64,000 bases of DNA from CAUPWF01 sp963515125. GTDB taxonomy: Bacteria; Bacillota; Clostridia; Lachnospirales; Lachnospiraceae. The position numbers and the translations under genes are program-made. How positions within the stretch are numbered: the first letter of the stretch is position 1; each line of letters starts with the position of its first letter. The notes beneath the pieces were generated by a model. It saw only the letters and a list, made by a program, of their open reading frames with translations, was not told the DNA's origin and searched no databases. Below, one piece after another: positions 7,690 to 16,445 of the stretch. The DNA lies in assembly GCA_052116865.1 (NCBI GenBank), contig JBQKKG010000005.1, forward strand, positions 62,001 to 126,000, written 5' to 3'.

Positions 7690-8118
7690 ATGAAAATCAC
7701 AAAGAAAATATCCCATACCGTGATAATTGGATGTGGAAGACTGGGGAGCAGTATAGCAAATCAATTATCAGAAAATCACGAAGAAGTAACGATTATAGAT
7801 GCCCAAAAAGAAGCATTTCGAAAGTTATCACCCGCATTTGGAGGGTTATCAATAGAAGGAGATGGGTCTAATTTAAATCTGTTAGAAGAAGTCCAGCTAG
7901 AGACATGTGATGTATTAGTTGTCGTGACCAACAATGACAATAGCAATATTTTGATTGCTCAATTAGTGAGAGAACAATTCCCTGACAGGCGCATAATCGT
8001 TAGATTATTTGATTCAGATAAGGCTTGTGTATATGAGGGGAGTGGCATTGAAACCATTTGCCCTGTGCTACTTTCAGTTAAAGACATGATGGGGAAATTA
8101 AAGGAGGAAACGGTATGA
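7690..8118 (+). CDS. TrkA/KtrA-type NAD-binding subunit, N-domain only
   Basis: A 142-residue RCK N-domain protein. HTVIIGCGRLGSSIANQL is the GxGxxG nucleotide-binding turn, IIDAQ the acidic strand end, and EGDGSNLNLLEE the typical GDG motif. It lacks a TrkA_C domain, which the next gene has. I prefer the ATG at 7690 (A-rich AAAAAAGGA upstream) over an upstream TTG at 7663. It overlaps the next gene by four bases. Together with the following subunit it should form the cytoplasmic gating ring of the TrkH channel. Confidence 0.85.
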   Translation: MKITKKISHTVIIGCGRLGSSIANQLSENHEEVTIIDAQKEAFRKLSPAFGGLSIEGDGSNLNLLEEVQLETCDVLVVVTNNDNSNILIAQLVREQFPDRRIIVRLFDSDKACVYEGSGIETICPVLLSVKDMMGKLKEETV

Positions 8119-8792
8119 GAAAGAAGAATGTATTGTTAATTGGGGGATTTCATAAAGCAGAATCATTAGCATATGCATTACTGCATAACGGTTATGAGAT
8201 TACGATAATTAATAATGATATGCAACATTGTACAACGTTAGCAGAAAATCCTCGGATTACGATTATCAAAGGAGATGGTACAAAACCTTATGTCTTAGAA
8301 GATGCAAGGGTAAGAGAACACGAGATTGCAATTGCATTAACACAGCGGGATGATGACAATCTAATAATATGCGAATTATGTAAAAAAAAGTATCAGGTAT
8401 TCAGAACCGTTGCCTTAGTAAATGATCCAAAGAAAACAGAATTTTTCTATAAGATGGGGATTGATGCTGTTGTATGTGCAATTAGTGCGATTACAGAGAT
8501 TATTGTGCAGCAAGCCTTTGTGGATAAAATGGCCACATTAATTCCAGTTGCAGAGGGAAATGTTGCCATCGTAGAAGTTCCAATTTTAAAAGAATCGCCC
8601 ATTGTAGGATTGCAAATAAAAAAGTTACAACTGCCGCAAGATGCCATTATTGGCTGTATATTACGAAAGAACAATAGTATCATTCCAAGAGGAGACACCA
8701 GGATTCTAGAGGGGGATATTCTTGTATTGATTGCCGCGAGAGAACAACAAATAAAGGCAGTACAAAAACTGACTGGGCGGTGCCAACGATGA
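8115..8792 (+). CDS. TrkA-type potassium uptake regulator with TrkA_C domain
   Basis: A 225-residue protein: an RCK N-domain (KNVLLIGGFHKAESLAYAL, with a degenerate GGFHKAE in place of GxGxxG; GDGTKPYVLEDA near residue 54) and a TrkA_C domain from about 145 (IVEVPILKESPIVGLQIKKL... IIPRGDTRILEGDILVLIA). Loss of the canonical glycines suggests this half may not bind NAD tightly, leaving the preceding protein as the nucleotide-binding partner. Its stop overlaps the trkH ATG (ATGA). The split between two RCK proteins, one bare and one with TrkA_C, is notable. Confidence 0.85.
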   Translation: MRKKNVLLIGGFHKAESLAYALLHNGYEITIINNDMQHCTTLAENPRITIIKGDGTKPYVLEDARVREHEIAIALTQRDDDNLIICELCKKKYQVFRTVALVNDPKKTEFFYKMGIDAVVCAISAITEIIVQQAFVDKMATLIPVAEGNVAIVEVPILKESPIVGLQIKKLQLPQDAIIGCILRKNNSIIPRGDTRILEGDILVLIAAREQQIKAVQKLTGRCQR

Positions 8793-10270
8793 AAGAAAGA
8801 TTTCGGGATGGAAGTGTATACGGTAAGCTCATGATTAGTGTTGGAATTATTGTCTTCATACCCACTTTAACGATTTTGTTTTATCCAGAAGAAAGTGTAT
8901 ATATCATAGATTTTCTCATTCCGTCTATGGGGTCTGTGATATTGGGAATATTGTTATGTATGAGAAAAGGAAAGACAGGATGTAATGAAGATTATCTATC
9001 CCTCTCACAAGGAAGTATTACAGTTCTATTTATCTGGGGATATGGGATTTTTATGGGAGCAGTACCATTTGTTTTATCCAATCAACTATCTTTGATCCAA
9101 GCATTATTTGAGTCTGTTAGTGGATTTACGACTACAGGACTGTCTGTAATGGATGTATCGGTGACACCACATATTTTTTTGTTTCATCGAAGCTTTATGC
9201 AATTTTGTGGTGGTTTGGGATTTGTGTTAGTAACGTTGATCTTTATGCAAGGGAAACAGGCAATGAGTTTATATAGTGCAGAAGGACATCCAGATCAATT
9301 AACACCCAATATAGGTAAAACGGCAAGGACTATATTTCAAATGTATGTAATGTTATTGTGCGTAGGAATCATACTATATGTGATGGCAGGGATGGGAATT
9401 TTCGATAGTATCATTCATACCATGAGTTCACTTTCTACAGGTGGTTTCTCTAGCAAAGGAAATAGCATAGGGGATTACAATAGCGCTCCAATAGAATTCA
9501 TTACAATTCTATTGATGCTAATTGGAGCAACTAATTTTGCAGTGTTATCGCTAATTATGAAAAGAAAGTGGAAGCAAGTTCTAAAGATAAGTGAGATTCG
9601 ATTTACGGGTCTACTCTTAATGATTGTTATACCGTTGATTGCATGTTCTCTATTTGGAACGGTATATACCACTCTTACTGAAAGTACACGGGCATCCATC
9701 TTTAATGTAGTGTCTGCACTTTCTACAACAGGCTACGCAACTACAACTTATGATACGTGGCCTCAATTTAGTATTGGAAGCTTAATTGTCCTTATGCTAA
9801 TAGGAGGAGGCATTGGTTCTACGGCAGGAGGAATGAAGTTGACTCGTGTATATCTCATGTTACGGATGCTAAAAGACAACTTTAAAAAGAGAATGGTATC
9901 GTCACGCAGCATCAGCAAATCCTACTATTACCGCGCACAGGGGAAAACGTGTATGGAATCATCTATGATACTGGATACCATGGGGTTTATTACTTGCTAT
10001 CTCATCATTTTTTTAATAGGAAGTCTGCTTATTACTTGTACTGCAAACTGTACCTTGGGAGAAGCGATGTTTGATTTTGCATCTTCACTTGGAACGGTAG
10101 GTTTATCTATCGGATTGACAGGGCCCAATACGGATTCTTTGACACTCCTAGTTGAGATGATAGGAATGATGCTTGGTAGGTTAGAGATTTTCATTGTTTT
10201 TATTGGAATTCATTCGTTATTTTCCTCTTGTTTCGAAGCATTTAGAATAAAAGTAAGAATAAAAAGATAG
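8789..10270 (+). CDS. trkH: TrkH-family potassium uptake channel
   Basis: A 493-residue integral membrane protein of the TrkH/KtrB superfamily. It has the four-fold repeated pore loops: SVSGFTTTGLSVMD, MSSLSTGGFSSKG, VVSALSTTGYATT and SSLGTVGLSIG, whose glycines line the selectivity filter. Strongly hydrophobic helices surround them, and GGIGSTAGGMKLTR is the conserved stretch before the last repeat. I take the ATG at 8789, overlapping the previous stop, over an in-frame GTG at 8780. It carries K+ across the cytoplasmic membrane, gated by the two TrkA-type proteins encoded before it. Confidence 0.93.
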   Translation: MKERFRDGSVYGKLMISVGIIVFIPTLTILFYPEESVYIIDFLIPSMGSVILGILLCMRKGKTGCNEDYLSLSQGSITVLFIWGYGIFMGAVPFVLSNQLSLIQALFESVSGFTTTGLSVMDVSVTPHIFLFHRSFMQFCGGLGFVLVTLIFMQGKQAMSLYSAEGHPDQLTPNIGKTARTIFQMYVMLLCVGIILYVMAGMGIFDSIIHTMSSLSTGGFSSKGNSIGDYNSAPIEFITILLMLIGATNFAVLSLIMKRKWKQVLKISEIRFTGLLLMIVIPLIACSLFGTVYTTLTESTRASIFNVVSALSTTGYATTTYDTWPQFSIGSLIVLMLIGGGIGSTAGGMKLTRVYLMLRMLKDNFKKRMVSSRSISKSYYYRAQGKTCMESSMILDTMGFITCYLIIFLIGSLLITCTANCTLGEAMFDFASSLGTVGLSIGLTGPNTDSLTLLVEMIGMMLGRLEIFIVFIGIHSLFSSCFEAFRIKVRIKR

Positions 10271-10395
10271 GAGAAAACAGAGGAATTACTACCATTTGCA
10301 TAGGAAGTAAGTAATTCGGACATTAAGAGAGTCTTAAGAATTACCATGACAATTCTTTATAATTCTATGATAACCTTTGTAATGGAGGTGGAAGT

Positions 10396-11049
10396 ATGGG
10401 ATATATATTAGAAGCGACCATGAACTATTTGATTTTATTAGTACCACTCATTTTGGTGGAAATGATAGTGTGTTACAATTATAAATTACACAAGATAAAA
10501 GTGGGAAAAGGGTTTATTGTTGCATGGCAATTACTAGCTTATCTGATGGTTACGATGTTCTCAGTAACGAATGCTGCAGGTATATGGGAGATTGGAAGAT
10601 ATAAGACCATTATTCAGTTAGATACGATTAGTCTAATCCCTCTAAAATGGGGGCTGAAAGACCTTTTTGGGTTGGGTATGAATCTGTTGCTATTTGTGCC
10701 GTTTGGAATTGCTATTCCACTTATGTGGAAGAATTATGACCGAGCTAAGAAGACCATATTGACAGGTGCCATGCTTTCATTACTGATTGAATTGAGCCAA
10801 TTACTTAATTTCCGTGCCACAGATATTGACGACCTCATGATGAATACTTTGGGGACAGCCATAGGGTATGGCATTTGGTATTTTCTTTTCCGTGGAAGAT
10901 GGAAGATATTTCAACTGGATGATGAAGAATCTAGTAATTGGTGTATTAAACATGGAGGCACATGCAGCGTACTAGTGATATTCTTATTTTATTTTCTAAT
11001 TGGGTCAGGTGCAATCTATAAAGCATATGGATTGTTTTATGGCTTTTAA
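10396..11049 (+). CDS. VanZ-family membrane protein
   Basis: A 217-residue protein with about five membrane segments. It has the VanZ core: NLLLFVPFGIAIPL, SLLIELSQLLNFRATDIDDLMMNTLGTAIGY, including the conserved E..Q....R..D.DD..NT.G. VanZ relatives are linked to teicoplanin tolerance and cell-envelope functions, but most chromosomal ones have no known role. GGAGGTGG precedes the ATG. It stands alone between trkH (126 bp gap) and a terminator, so a separate promoter is likely; a -10-like TATAAT occurs at 10358-10363. Confidence 0.85.
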   Translation: MGYILEATMNYLILLVPLILVEMIVCYNYKLHKIKVGKGFIVAWQLLAYLMVTMFSVTNAAGIWEIGRYKTIIQLDTISLIPLKWGLKDLFGLGMNLLLFVPFGIAIPLMWKNYDRAKKTILTGAMLSLLIELSQLLNFRATDIDDLMMNTLGTAIGYGIWYFLFRGRWKIFQLDDEESSNWCIKHGGTCSVLVIFLFYFLIGSGAIYKAYGLFYGF

Positions 11050-11082
11050 ATAGTTGAACTGGAATCATATAGTAGGATAGAA

Positions 11083-11116
11083 AGAGTAGCAAGGAATCTT
11101 GCTGCTCTTTTTTTAT
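11083..11116 (+). terminator. Rho-independent terminator
   Basis: Eleven-base arms AGAGTAGCAAG and CTTGCTGCTCT with one mismatch enclose GAAT and are followed by a long T-run. It ends the vanZ transcript. Confidence 0.9.
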
Positions 11117-11415
11117 TTAGATGCAACGAAAAACTATAAGATATATGGAAAAATGTTGCTTGTATTCATTTTGTATATGTGTAAATGTTATATGAAAAAA
11201 ATAATATTAGCAAATAAGGGGTATAAAATGGCTAAAATCATAATAAATTACAAAAAAAACAGGTGAAAAAAATGGAAAATGTAATAAAACAACAAAAGAC
11301 CATGTAGGAAAATCATAAAGCCATTTAACATGAAGCCATGTGCAGATATAATATATTTATGCATAGAGAAAAGAGAATAATTATTCGCAAACAAACAATT
11401 TGTACAAGGAGGAAA
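11117..11415. other. AT-rich upstream region of the alpha-galactoside operon
   Basis: About 300 bp of very AT-rich DNA without a convincing gene. It should contain the promoter and AraC-type operator of the ABC importer, but I see no -35/-10 pair worth calling. A 12-codon frame with AAGGGG upstream starts at 11228 and is probably chance. Confidence 0.35.
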
Positions 11416-11418
11416 ATG

Positions 11419-12705
11419 ATGAAGTTAAAAAAAGTTTTGGCAGTGGCATTAGCTGCTACTACCGTAGTATCCATGGCAGCTTGTGCGTCAGGAAAAAAGG
11501 AAGAAAAAGCAGAAGGAACAAAGAGCGAGAAATTGACAGTTGCTATTTGGGATAGCAATCAAGAAGCAGGTCTTAGAACAATCATGGATGGCTTTACAGA
11601 AGAGACAGGAATTGAAGTGGATATTCAGGTAACGCCTTGGAAAGATTATTGGACCATGTTAGAAGCGGCTACAACTGGTGGATCTATGCCAGATGTCTTT
11701 TGGATGCACTCACATCAGATCAGAACCTACGCTGAATACGACGATATTTTGTTAGACTTGTCAGATAAGATTAAAGAAAGCGATAAAATTAGTCTGGAAA
11801 ACTATCCGGAAGATATTGTGAATATCTATCAAAATGATGATGGAAAGCAATTAGCAGTTCCGAAAGATATAGATACTTGTGCACTTTGGTACAACAAAAC
11901 TATGTTTGATGAAGCAGGAGTCCCATATCCTCAAGCTGGCTGGACGTGGGATGATTTTAGAGAAACAGCAAAGAAGTTAACCAAAGCGGATGGAAGTCAA
12001 TACGGTTTCTCTATGAAGCCAGGAAGTGACCAGGAATCCTGGTATAGCACAATCTATGCTTATGGTGGTGAAGTCATTAATAAAGATAAGACAAAATCAG
12101 GGTTTGATAATCCAAAAACATTAGAAGCTATGAATGTAATCGATAGCATAATCAAAGATGGATCTATGCCAGAATATAATGTGGTAGCAGAAAATGATAC
12201 GGTAGCTCTTTTGGAAGCAGGGACAGTTGCAATGACATTTCAAGGTTCTTGGATGGTCCCAGAACTTGTAAATAATGATTTTATAAAAGCAAATTGTGAT
12301 ATTGCACCATTACCACAAGGACCAGAGGGAACAAAATCTATGTACAATGGTTTGGGATGGGCAGCATCTGCTCAGGGGAAAAATACAGAAGGTGCATGGC
12401 AGTTAATTGAATACTTGGGTTCTGAAGAGATGCAAAAGAAGCAGGCAGAGTTAGGGGTCACAATGTCAGCTTATAAGGGGACATCAGATGCATGGGTAGA
12501 GTCACACCCAGAATTTAATTTAAAGGCACACTTGGATATGATGGATGATGCAGTTATCTATCCAAGTTCTAAGAACACACAGGCATGGTATCAAATGATG
12601 CTTGATAAGATGGTAGATGCATGGAATGGAACAAAACCAATGGAAGATGTTTGTAAAGATGTTGCAACAGAAATGAATAAGATGCTAGATGAAGAGCAGC
12701 AATAA
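11419..12705 (+). CDS. ABC sugar-binding lipoprotein (alpha-galactoside importer)
   Basis: A 428-residue extracellular solute-binding protein family 1 member. The first 21 residues are a lipoprotein signal with lipobox MAAC (Cys about 22). The mature part has DVFWMHSHQIRTYAEYDD and CALWYNKTMFDEAGVPYP, typical of sugar binders. AAGGAGG at 11406-11412 is best spaced for the ATG at 11419 (an ATG at 11416 is also in frame). It feeds the two permeases that follow after an attenuator. Substrate is inferred as melibiose/raffinose-type galactosides from the two alpha-galactosidases nearby. No ATPase gene is here; a shared MsmK-type ATPase is likely. Confidence 0.88.
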   Translation: MKLKKVLAVALAATTVVSMAACASGKKEEKAEGTKSEKLTVAIWDSNQEAGLRTIMDGFTEETGIEVDIQVTPWKDYWTMLEAATTGGSMPDVFWMHSHQIRTYAEYDDILLDLSDKIKESDKISLENYPEDIVNIYQNDDGKQLAVPKDIDTCALWYNKTMFDEAGVPYPQAGWTWDDFRETAKKLTKADGSQYGFSMKPGSDQESWYSTIYAYGGEVINKDKTKSGFDNPKTLEAMNVIDSIIKDGSMPEYNVVAENDTVALLEAGTVAMTFQGSWMVPELVNNDFIKANCDIAPLPQGPEGTKSMYNGLGWAASAQGKNTEGAWQLIEYLGSEEMQKKQAELGVTMSAYKGTSDAWVESHPEFNLKAHLDMMDDAVIYPSSKNTQAWYQMMLDKMVDAWNGTKPMEDVCKDVATEMNKMLDEEQQ

Positions 12706-12716
12706 GTAATCTAAGA

Positions 12717-12754
12717 GATAAGGGCACCACCTAGAAAGGTGTGATGCCCTTATT
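12717..12754 (+). terminator. intra-operon terminator between binding protein and permeases
   Basis: AAGGGCACCACC pairs with GGTGTGATGCCCTT around a short loop, followed by a modest T-stretch. Placed after the binding-protein gene, it should make that protein more abundant than the permeases, as in many ABC sugar operons. Confidence 0.7.
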
Positions 12755-12852
12755 TTAGTAAAGGGATTATGTGTGTAAATAGATGTTACGGTGTGTTTAT
12801 TGAAGTCACACTTACGTAAGAGTAAAGAAAAGAATGTGGGAGAAGGTATGAT

Positions 12853-13761
12853 ATGGCAAAATTGAAAGTAAAAGCAACCAAGCGAAGTCGTACAGAATTT
12901 TTGTGGGGATGGTTTTTTATTCTGCCCACGATGTTAGGTCTTATAATATTGAACATTATTCCTATATTTCAAACGATATATCAAAGTTTCTTTAAGACAG
13001 GTTCCTTTGGTCGTGGGAATGTGTTTGTTGGTATGCAAAATTATGAGAGGCTAATAGCGGATGATAAGGTTTGGCAGGCATTAGGAAATACGTTGAAATA
13101 TGCGATTATAGAGGTTCCCCTATCAATTGTGATAGCAATTGTACTAGCAGTATTATTAAATAAAAAAATGAAAGGACGTTCTATCTATAGAGCCATTTAT
13201 TTTTTGCCAATGGTTGTTGCCCCAGCAGCAGTGGCGATGGTATGGAGATGGCTGTACAATTCCGAATTTGGTCTTTTAAATCATGCGTTAAATGCTATAG
13301 GATTAAAGTCTGTAAATTGGATTTCAAATCCTAAAATAGCGATTATATCCGTGGCAATCGTAGGAGTTTGGTCAGTCATTGGATATAATATGGTTCTGTT
13401 TTTAGCGGGATTACAAGAGATTCCAAGAGATTATTATGAAGCGGCGGAAATTGATGGAGCAAGTGGAATACATCAGTTCTTCAACATAACGCTTCCGCTG
13501 ATTTCTCCAACTATGTTTTTTGTAGTTGTTACTAGAGTAATTGCAGCAATGCAGGTATTTGATTCAACTTTTATGATGATCGATAAAAGCAATCCAGCCT
13601 TACCGAAAGTGCAGTCATTAGTTTATTTGTTCTATAGATATGCCTTTATTGAGAATAATAAGGGATATGGTTCAGCAATAGTTGTGCTACTATTAGGCTT
13701 GATTATGTTAATTACAGTAATTCAGATGGTTGCACAAAAGAAATGGGTGCATTATGAGTAG
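12853..13761 (+). CDS. ABC sugar permease (MalF/MsmF type)
   Basis: A 302-residue inner-membrane permease with six predicted helices beginning WGWFFILPTMLGLIIL. The ATPase-docking EAA loop is EAAEIDGASGIHQFFNITLPLISPT, complete with the conserved Gly. It ends overlapping the first possible start of the next permease. Pairs with that protein to form the transmembrane channel of the importer. Confidence 0.92.
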   Translation: MAKLKVKATKRSRTEFLWGWFFILPTMLGLIILNIIPIFQTIYQSFFKTGSFGRGNVFVGMQNYERLIADDKVWQALGNTLKYAIIEVPLSIVIAIVLAVLLNKKMKGRSIYRAIYFLPMVVAPAAVAMVWRWLYNSEFGLLNHALNAIGLKSVNWISNPKIAIISVAIVGVWSVIGYNMVLFLAGLQEIPRDYYEAAEIDGASGIHQFFNITLPLISPTMFFVVVTRVIAAMQVFDSTFMMIDKSNPALPKVQSLVYLFYRYAFIENNKGYGSAIVVLLLGLIMLITVIQMVAQKKWVHYE

Positions 13762-13777
13762 AGGGGAGCAAAGAAAG

Positions 13778-14608
13778 ATGAAAGAAACAAAGCGTACAGC
13801 AGGAATTATAAAGCATATTGTGTTAATTATCGGTTCTTTTATTATGCTGATTCCGTTTATTTGGATGATTTTAACTGCATTTAAGTCAGTTTCAGAATCC
13901 ACGCAGGTTAATCCATTTGTTATATTTCCAACTATATGGAAAACGAATGCATTTGTAAATGTATTTCGTAAGATGGATTTTCTGAAATTATATGCCAATA
14001 CATTATTAATGATTCTCGGGCGCATTATCTGTGCAGTCTTAACGGCCACAATGGCAGGGTATGCATTTGGTAGACTAAAATTTAAAGGAAGAGATTTCTG
14101 TTTTTCATTGGTAATCTTTCAAATGATGGTTCCGGTTCAGATTTTTATTATTCCTCAATACTTGATGGTTAGCAAAATGGGAATGCTCAATACAATTTTT
14201 TCCCTTGTATTTCCAGGGTTAGTCACTGCGTTTGGAACATTTTTAATGCGTCAGGCATTTTTAGGATTACCAAAAGAATTGGAAGAGGCCGCTAGATTAG
14301 ACGGTTGTAATATTTTCCAGACGTTTATATATATCATGGCTCCACTAACGAAATCATCGATGGTAGCATTAGGGATTTTTACAGCACTTTTTGGATTCAA
14401 AGATTTAATGTGGCCATTGGTAGCCAATACGGAGCAAAGTTCCATGCCATTAGCTGCAGCACTTGCAAAGATGCAGGGGCAATTTTCATCAAATTATCCA
14501 GAACTAATGGCAGCTTCACTCATTGCATGTGTACCGATGATTGCACTCTACCTAATATTTCAGAAGCAATTTATCGAAGGAATTGCGACCTCAGGTGGTA
14601 AGCTATAG
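13778..14608 (+). CDS. ABC sugar permease (MalG/MsmG type)
   Basis: A 276-residue permease starting MKETKRTAGIIKHIVLIIGS. The EAA loop reads EEAARLDGCNIFQTFIYIMAPL. I choose the ATG at 13778 (GAGGGGAG nine bases upstream) over ATG 13754, which overlaps the preceding stop. It ends in FIEGIATSGGKL, a typical MalG C-terminus. Its stop overlaps, tail to tail by three to six bases, the stop of the AraC gene on the other strand, with no terminator between. Confidence 0.92.
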   Translation: MKETKRTAGIIKHIVLIIGSFIMLIPFIWMILTAFKSVSESTQVNPFVIFPTIWKTNAFVNVFRKMDFLKLYANTLLMILGRIICAVLTATMAGYAFGRLKFKGRDFCFSLVIFQMMVPVQIFIIPQYLMVSKMGMLNTIFSLVFPGLVTAFGTFLMRQAFLGLPKELEEAARLDGCNIFQTFIYIMAPLTKSSMVALGIFTALFGFKDLMWPLVANTEQSSMPLAAALAKMQGQFSSNYPELMAASLIACVPMIALYLIFQKQFIEGIATSGGKL

Positions 14609-15478
14609 AGCTGTTGATTGTTCACGGTACTGGGTAGGACTGACCCCAACAATACGGTGGAACATTTTAGAGAAGGTCAATGGATCTTGATATCCAACCT
14701 TTCTTGCGATGTCCTGAATCGGTGAAGAATCAGAGGACAAGAGCTCCTTTGCTTTTTTCATACGAAAATGAATGAGATACTCTTTTGGGGACATCTGCAA
14801 CTTTTTTTTAAATACATAAGATAAATAGGAACGATTGATACCGATATAATTTACTAAATCATTAATCTGGATATTGGTATTGTAATTAAACTGAATATAT
14901 TGCAAGGCGTGTTCAACGTAAGTATCTATAGAGTAATCATAATGATTATATTTTTGTGGTAATGCATCATTGTTAGATTCAATCAAAAGGCTGATTAGTT
15001 GATACAAGTATCCGACACGAGTTAACTCGTTGACTACAGTCAATTTATTGGCCTCTAGCATTTCATGAATAATGGAACTGAAGTTTTCAGGGGGGATGAT
15101 GGTATTACGGAGAAACTGTCCTTCTGAAAATCCAGCTTGTTCGAGATAGGTAGTAACTTTTACACCATGAAATCCAACCCATGCATAGTACCAAGGATTT
15201 GTTGCATCTGCATAATAATGAACCAGAACATCTGGTGGAAGAATGAAGATTTGTCCACGTTGTAGGTGATATGTATTTCCATATATTTCCAAGAATCCTT
15301 CACCATCTAAGATGAAATGCATGTGATATTCGCTACGAGAATCTGGTCCCCAGGAATGAAGAGGCGGGCATACCTGAATGCCACAATGTGTTAGATATAG
15401 GTCATTGGTTTGTCTGCGAATACTGCTTAAACAGCGATATCCAGCATGTTCGTAATATGAAGTAGGTTTATCTGTCAT
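14603..15478 (-). CDS. AraC-family transcriptional regulator (first paralogue)
   Basis: A 291-residue regulator: N-terminal cupin sensor (about 25-150, with the HMHFILDGEGFLEIYGNTYHL stretch and ILPPDVLVHYYAD) and C-terminal double helix-turn-helix (about 190-288: INDLVNYIGINRSYLSYVFKK, MSPKEYLIHFRMKKAKELL, IARKVGYQDPLTFSKMFHR, GVSPTQYR). It closely resembles the next upstream gene, which sits 14 bases away in the same operon. Such MsmR/RafR-type regulators sense alpha-galactosides and activate uptake and hydrolase genes. AGGAG precedes the ATG. Confidence 0.9.
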   Translation of the reverse strand: MTDKPTSYYEHAGYRCLSSIRRQTNDLYLTHCGIQVCPPLHSWGPDSRSEYHMHFILDGEGFLEIYGNTYHLQRGQIFILPPDVLVHYYADATNPWYYAWVGFHGVKVTTYLEQAGFSEGQFLRNTIIPPENFSSIIHEMLEANKLTVVNELTRVGYLYQLISLLIESNNDALPQKYNHYDYSIDTYVEHALQYIQFNYNTNIQINDLVNYIGINRSYLSYVFKKKLQMSPKEYLIHFRMKKAKELLSSDSSPIQDIARKVGYQDPLTFSKMFHRIVGVSPTQYREQSTAL

Positions 15479-15492
15479 AATATACTCCTATG

Positions 15493-16350
15493 TTATTGTT
15501 GGGTACGATAATGCTTAGGGCTCATACCGTAATGTTTTTTGAATGCTTTAGAAAAGGCTAAGGAATCTTCGTATCCGACATCATGTGAAATGACAATGAT
15601 GGAATCAGAAGTCTCCTGCAGTAGTGCAGCGGCTTTTTCTAATCGGTATTTAATCAAATACTCTTGTGGAGATATGCCGAATTGCTTTTTAAAAATTCTA
15701 TACAAGTAAGAACGGTTAATTCCTATATGCTCTACAATGTCAGAAACGCTAATTTTATTATAATTAAGTTCAATATACTGAACCGCATGTTCAGCATATG
15801 TTTCCGATGGATAATTCAGGGGGATTGATCCAAGCTGTTTTGGTTGGTTGGATGCAATCAATTTAGCTAATATATGATAGAGGTATCCTACCCGTTTGAT
15901 ATCGTTGGCTACGGTTAATTCTTTTGCGCTAATAATGCAGTCTGTAAGAATACGAAATTCTTCTACTGGCAAATGCAAATCACATACGGGGGATTCTACG
16001 GAAAGTGCAGTTTGTGCAAGATAAGAAGTCGCTTTCTCGCCATCAAAGGCAACCCATATATAGGAATAGGGATCGTCGGGAACAGCATGATATGTGGTTT
16101 CGATGCCGGGAGGGATTAGGAATGCTTGATTGGGATGCAATTCATATGTATTGCCAAGAATTGTATAGAATCCTCGCCCTTTCAAAATAAAATGAATCAA
16201 ATACTCAGATCGAATAATAGGTCCGTAAAAGTGATCAGAATGGCAGAATTCAATGCCACAATAGCATAAGTATAAATCTTTCGTTTGATGGCCAATTTCA
16301 TCCAGACATTGGTAATCTACATGTTCATTTTTAATAGATTTAAAAAACAA
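15493..16350 (-). CDS. AraC-family transcriptional regulator (second paralogue)
   Basis: A 285-residue protein if started at the TTG at 16350, which follows AAGGTGGTG; this gives a length matching its neighbour, whereas an upstream ATG at 16470 adds a hydrophobic run and runs into the divergent gene. Cupin part: IHFILKGRGFYTILGNTYEL and LIPPGIETTYHAV. DNA-binding part: VSDIVEHIGINRSYLYRIFKK and SHDVGYEDSLAFSKAFKKHYGMSPKHYR. It is divergent from the GH36 gene, whose promoter it probably controls. The pair looks like a tandem duplication with later divergence. Confidence 0.88.
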   Translation of the reverse strand: MFFKSIKNEHVDYQCLDEIGHQTKDLYLCYCGIEFCHSDHFYGPIIRSEYLIHFILKGRGFYTILGNTYELHPNQAFLIPPGIETTYHAVPDDPYSYIWVAFDGEKATSYLAQTALSVESPVCDLHLPVEEFRILTDCIISAKELTVANDIKRVGYLYHILAKLIASNQPKQLGSIPLNYPSETYAEHAVQYIELNYNKISVSDIVEHIGINRSYLYRIFKKQFGISPQEYLIKYRLEKAAALLQETSDSIIVISHDVGYEDSLAFSKAFKKHYGMSPKHYRTQQ

Positions 16351-16445
16351 AATATCACCACCTTTTACAAAAAATAGTATTGAATAAATCATACTGTTGT
16401 AAGAATAAAAAGTCAAGAATAATACCATTATAAAGGAGAAACAAG

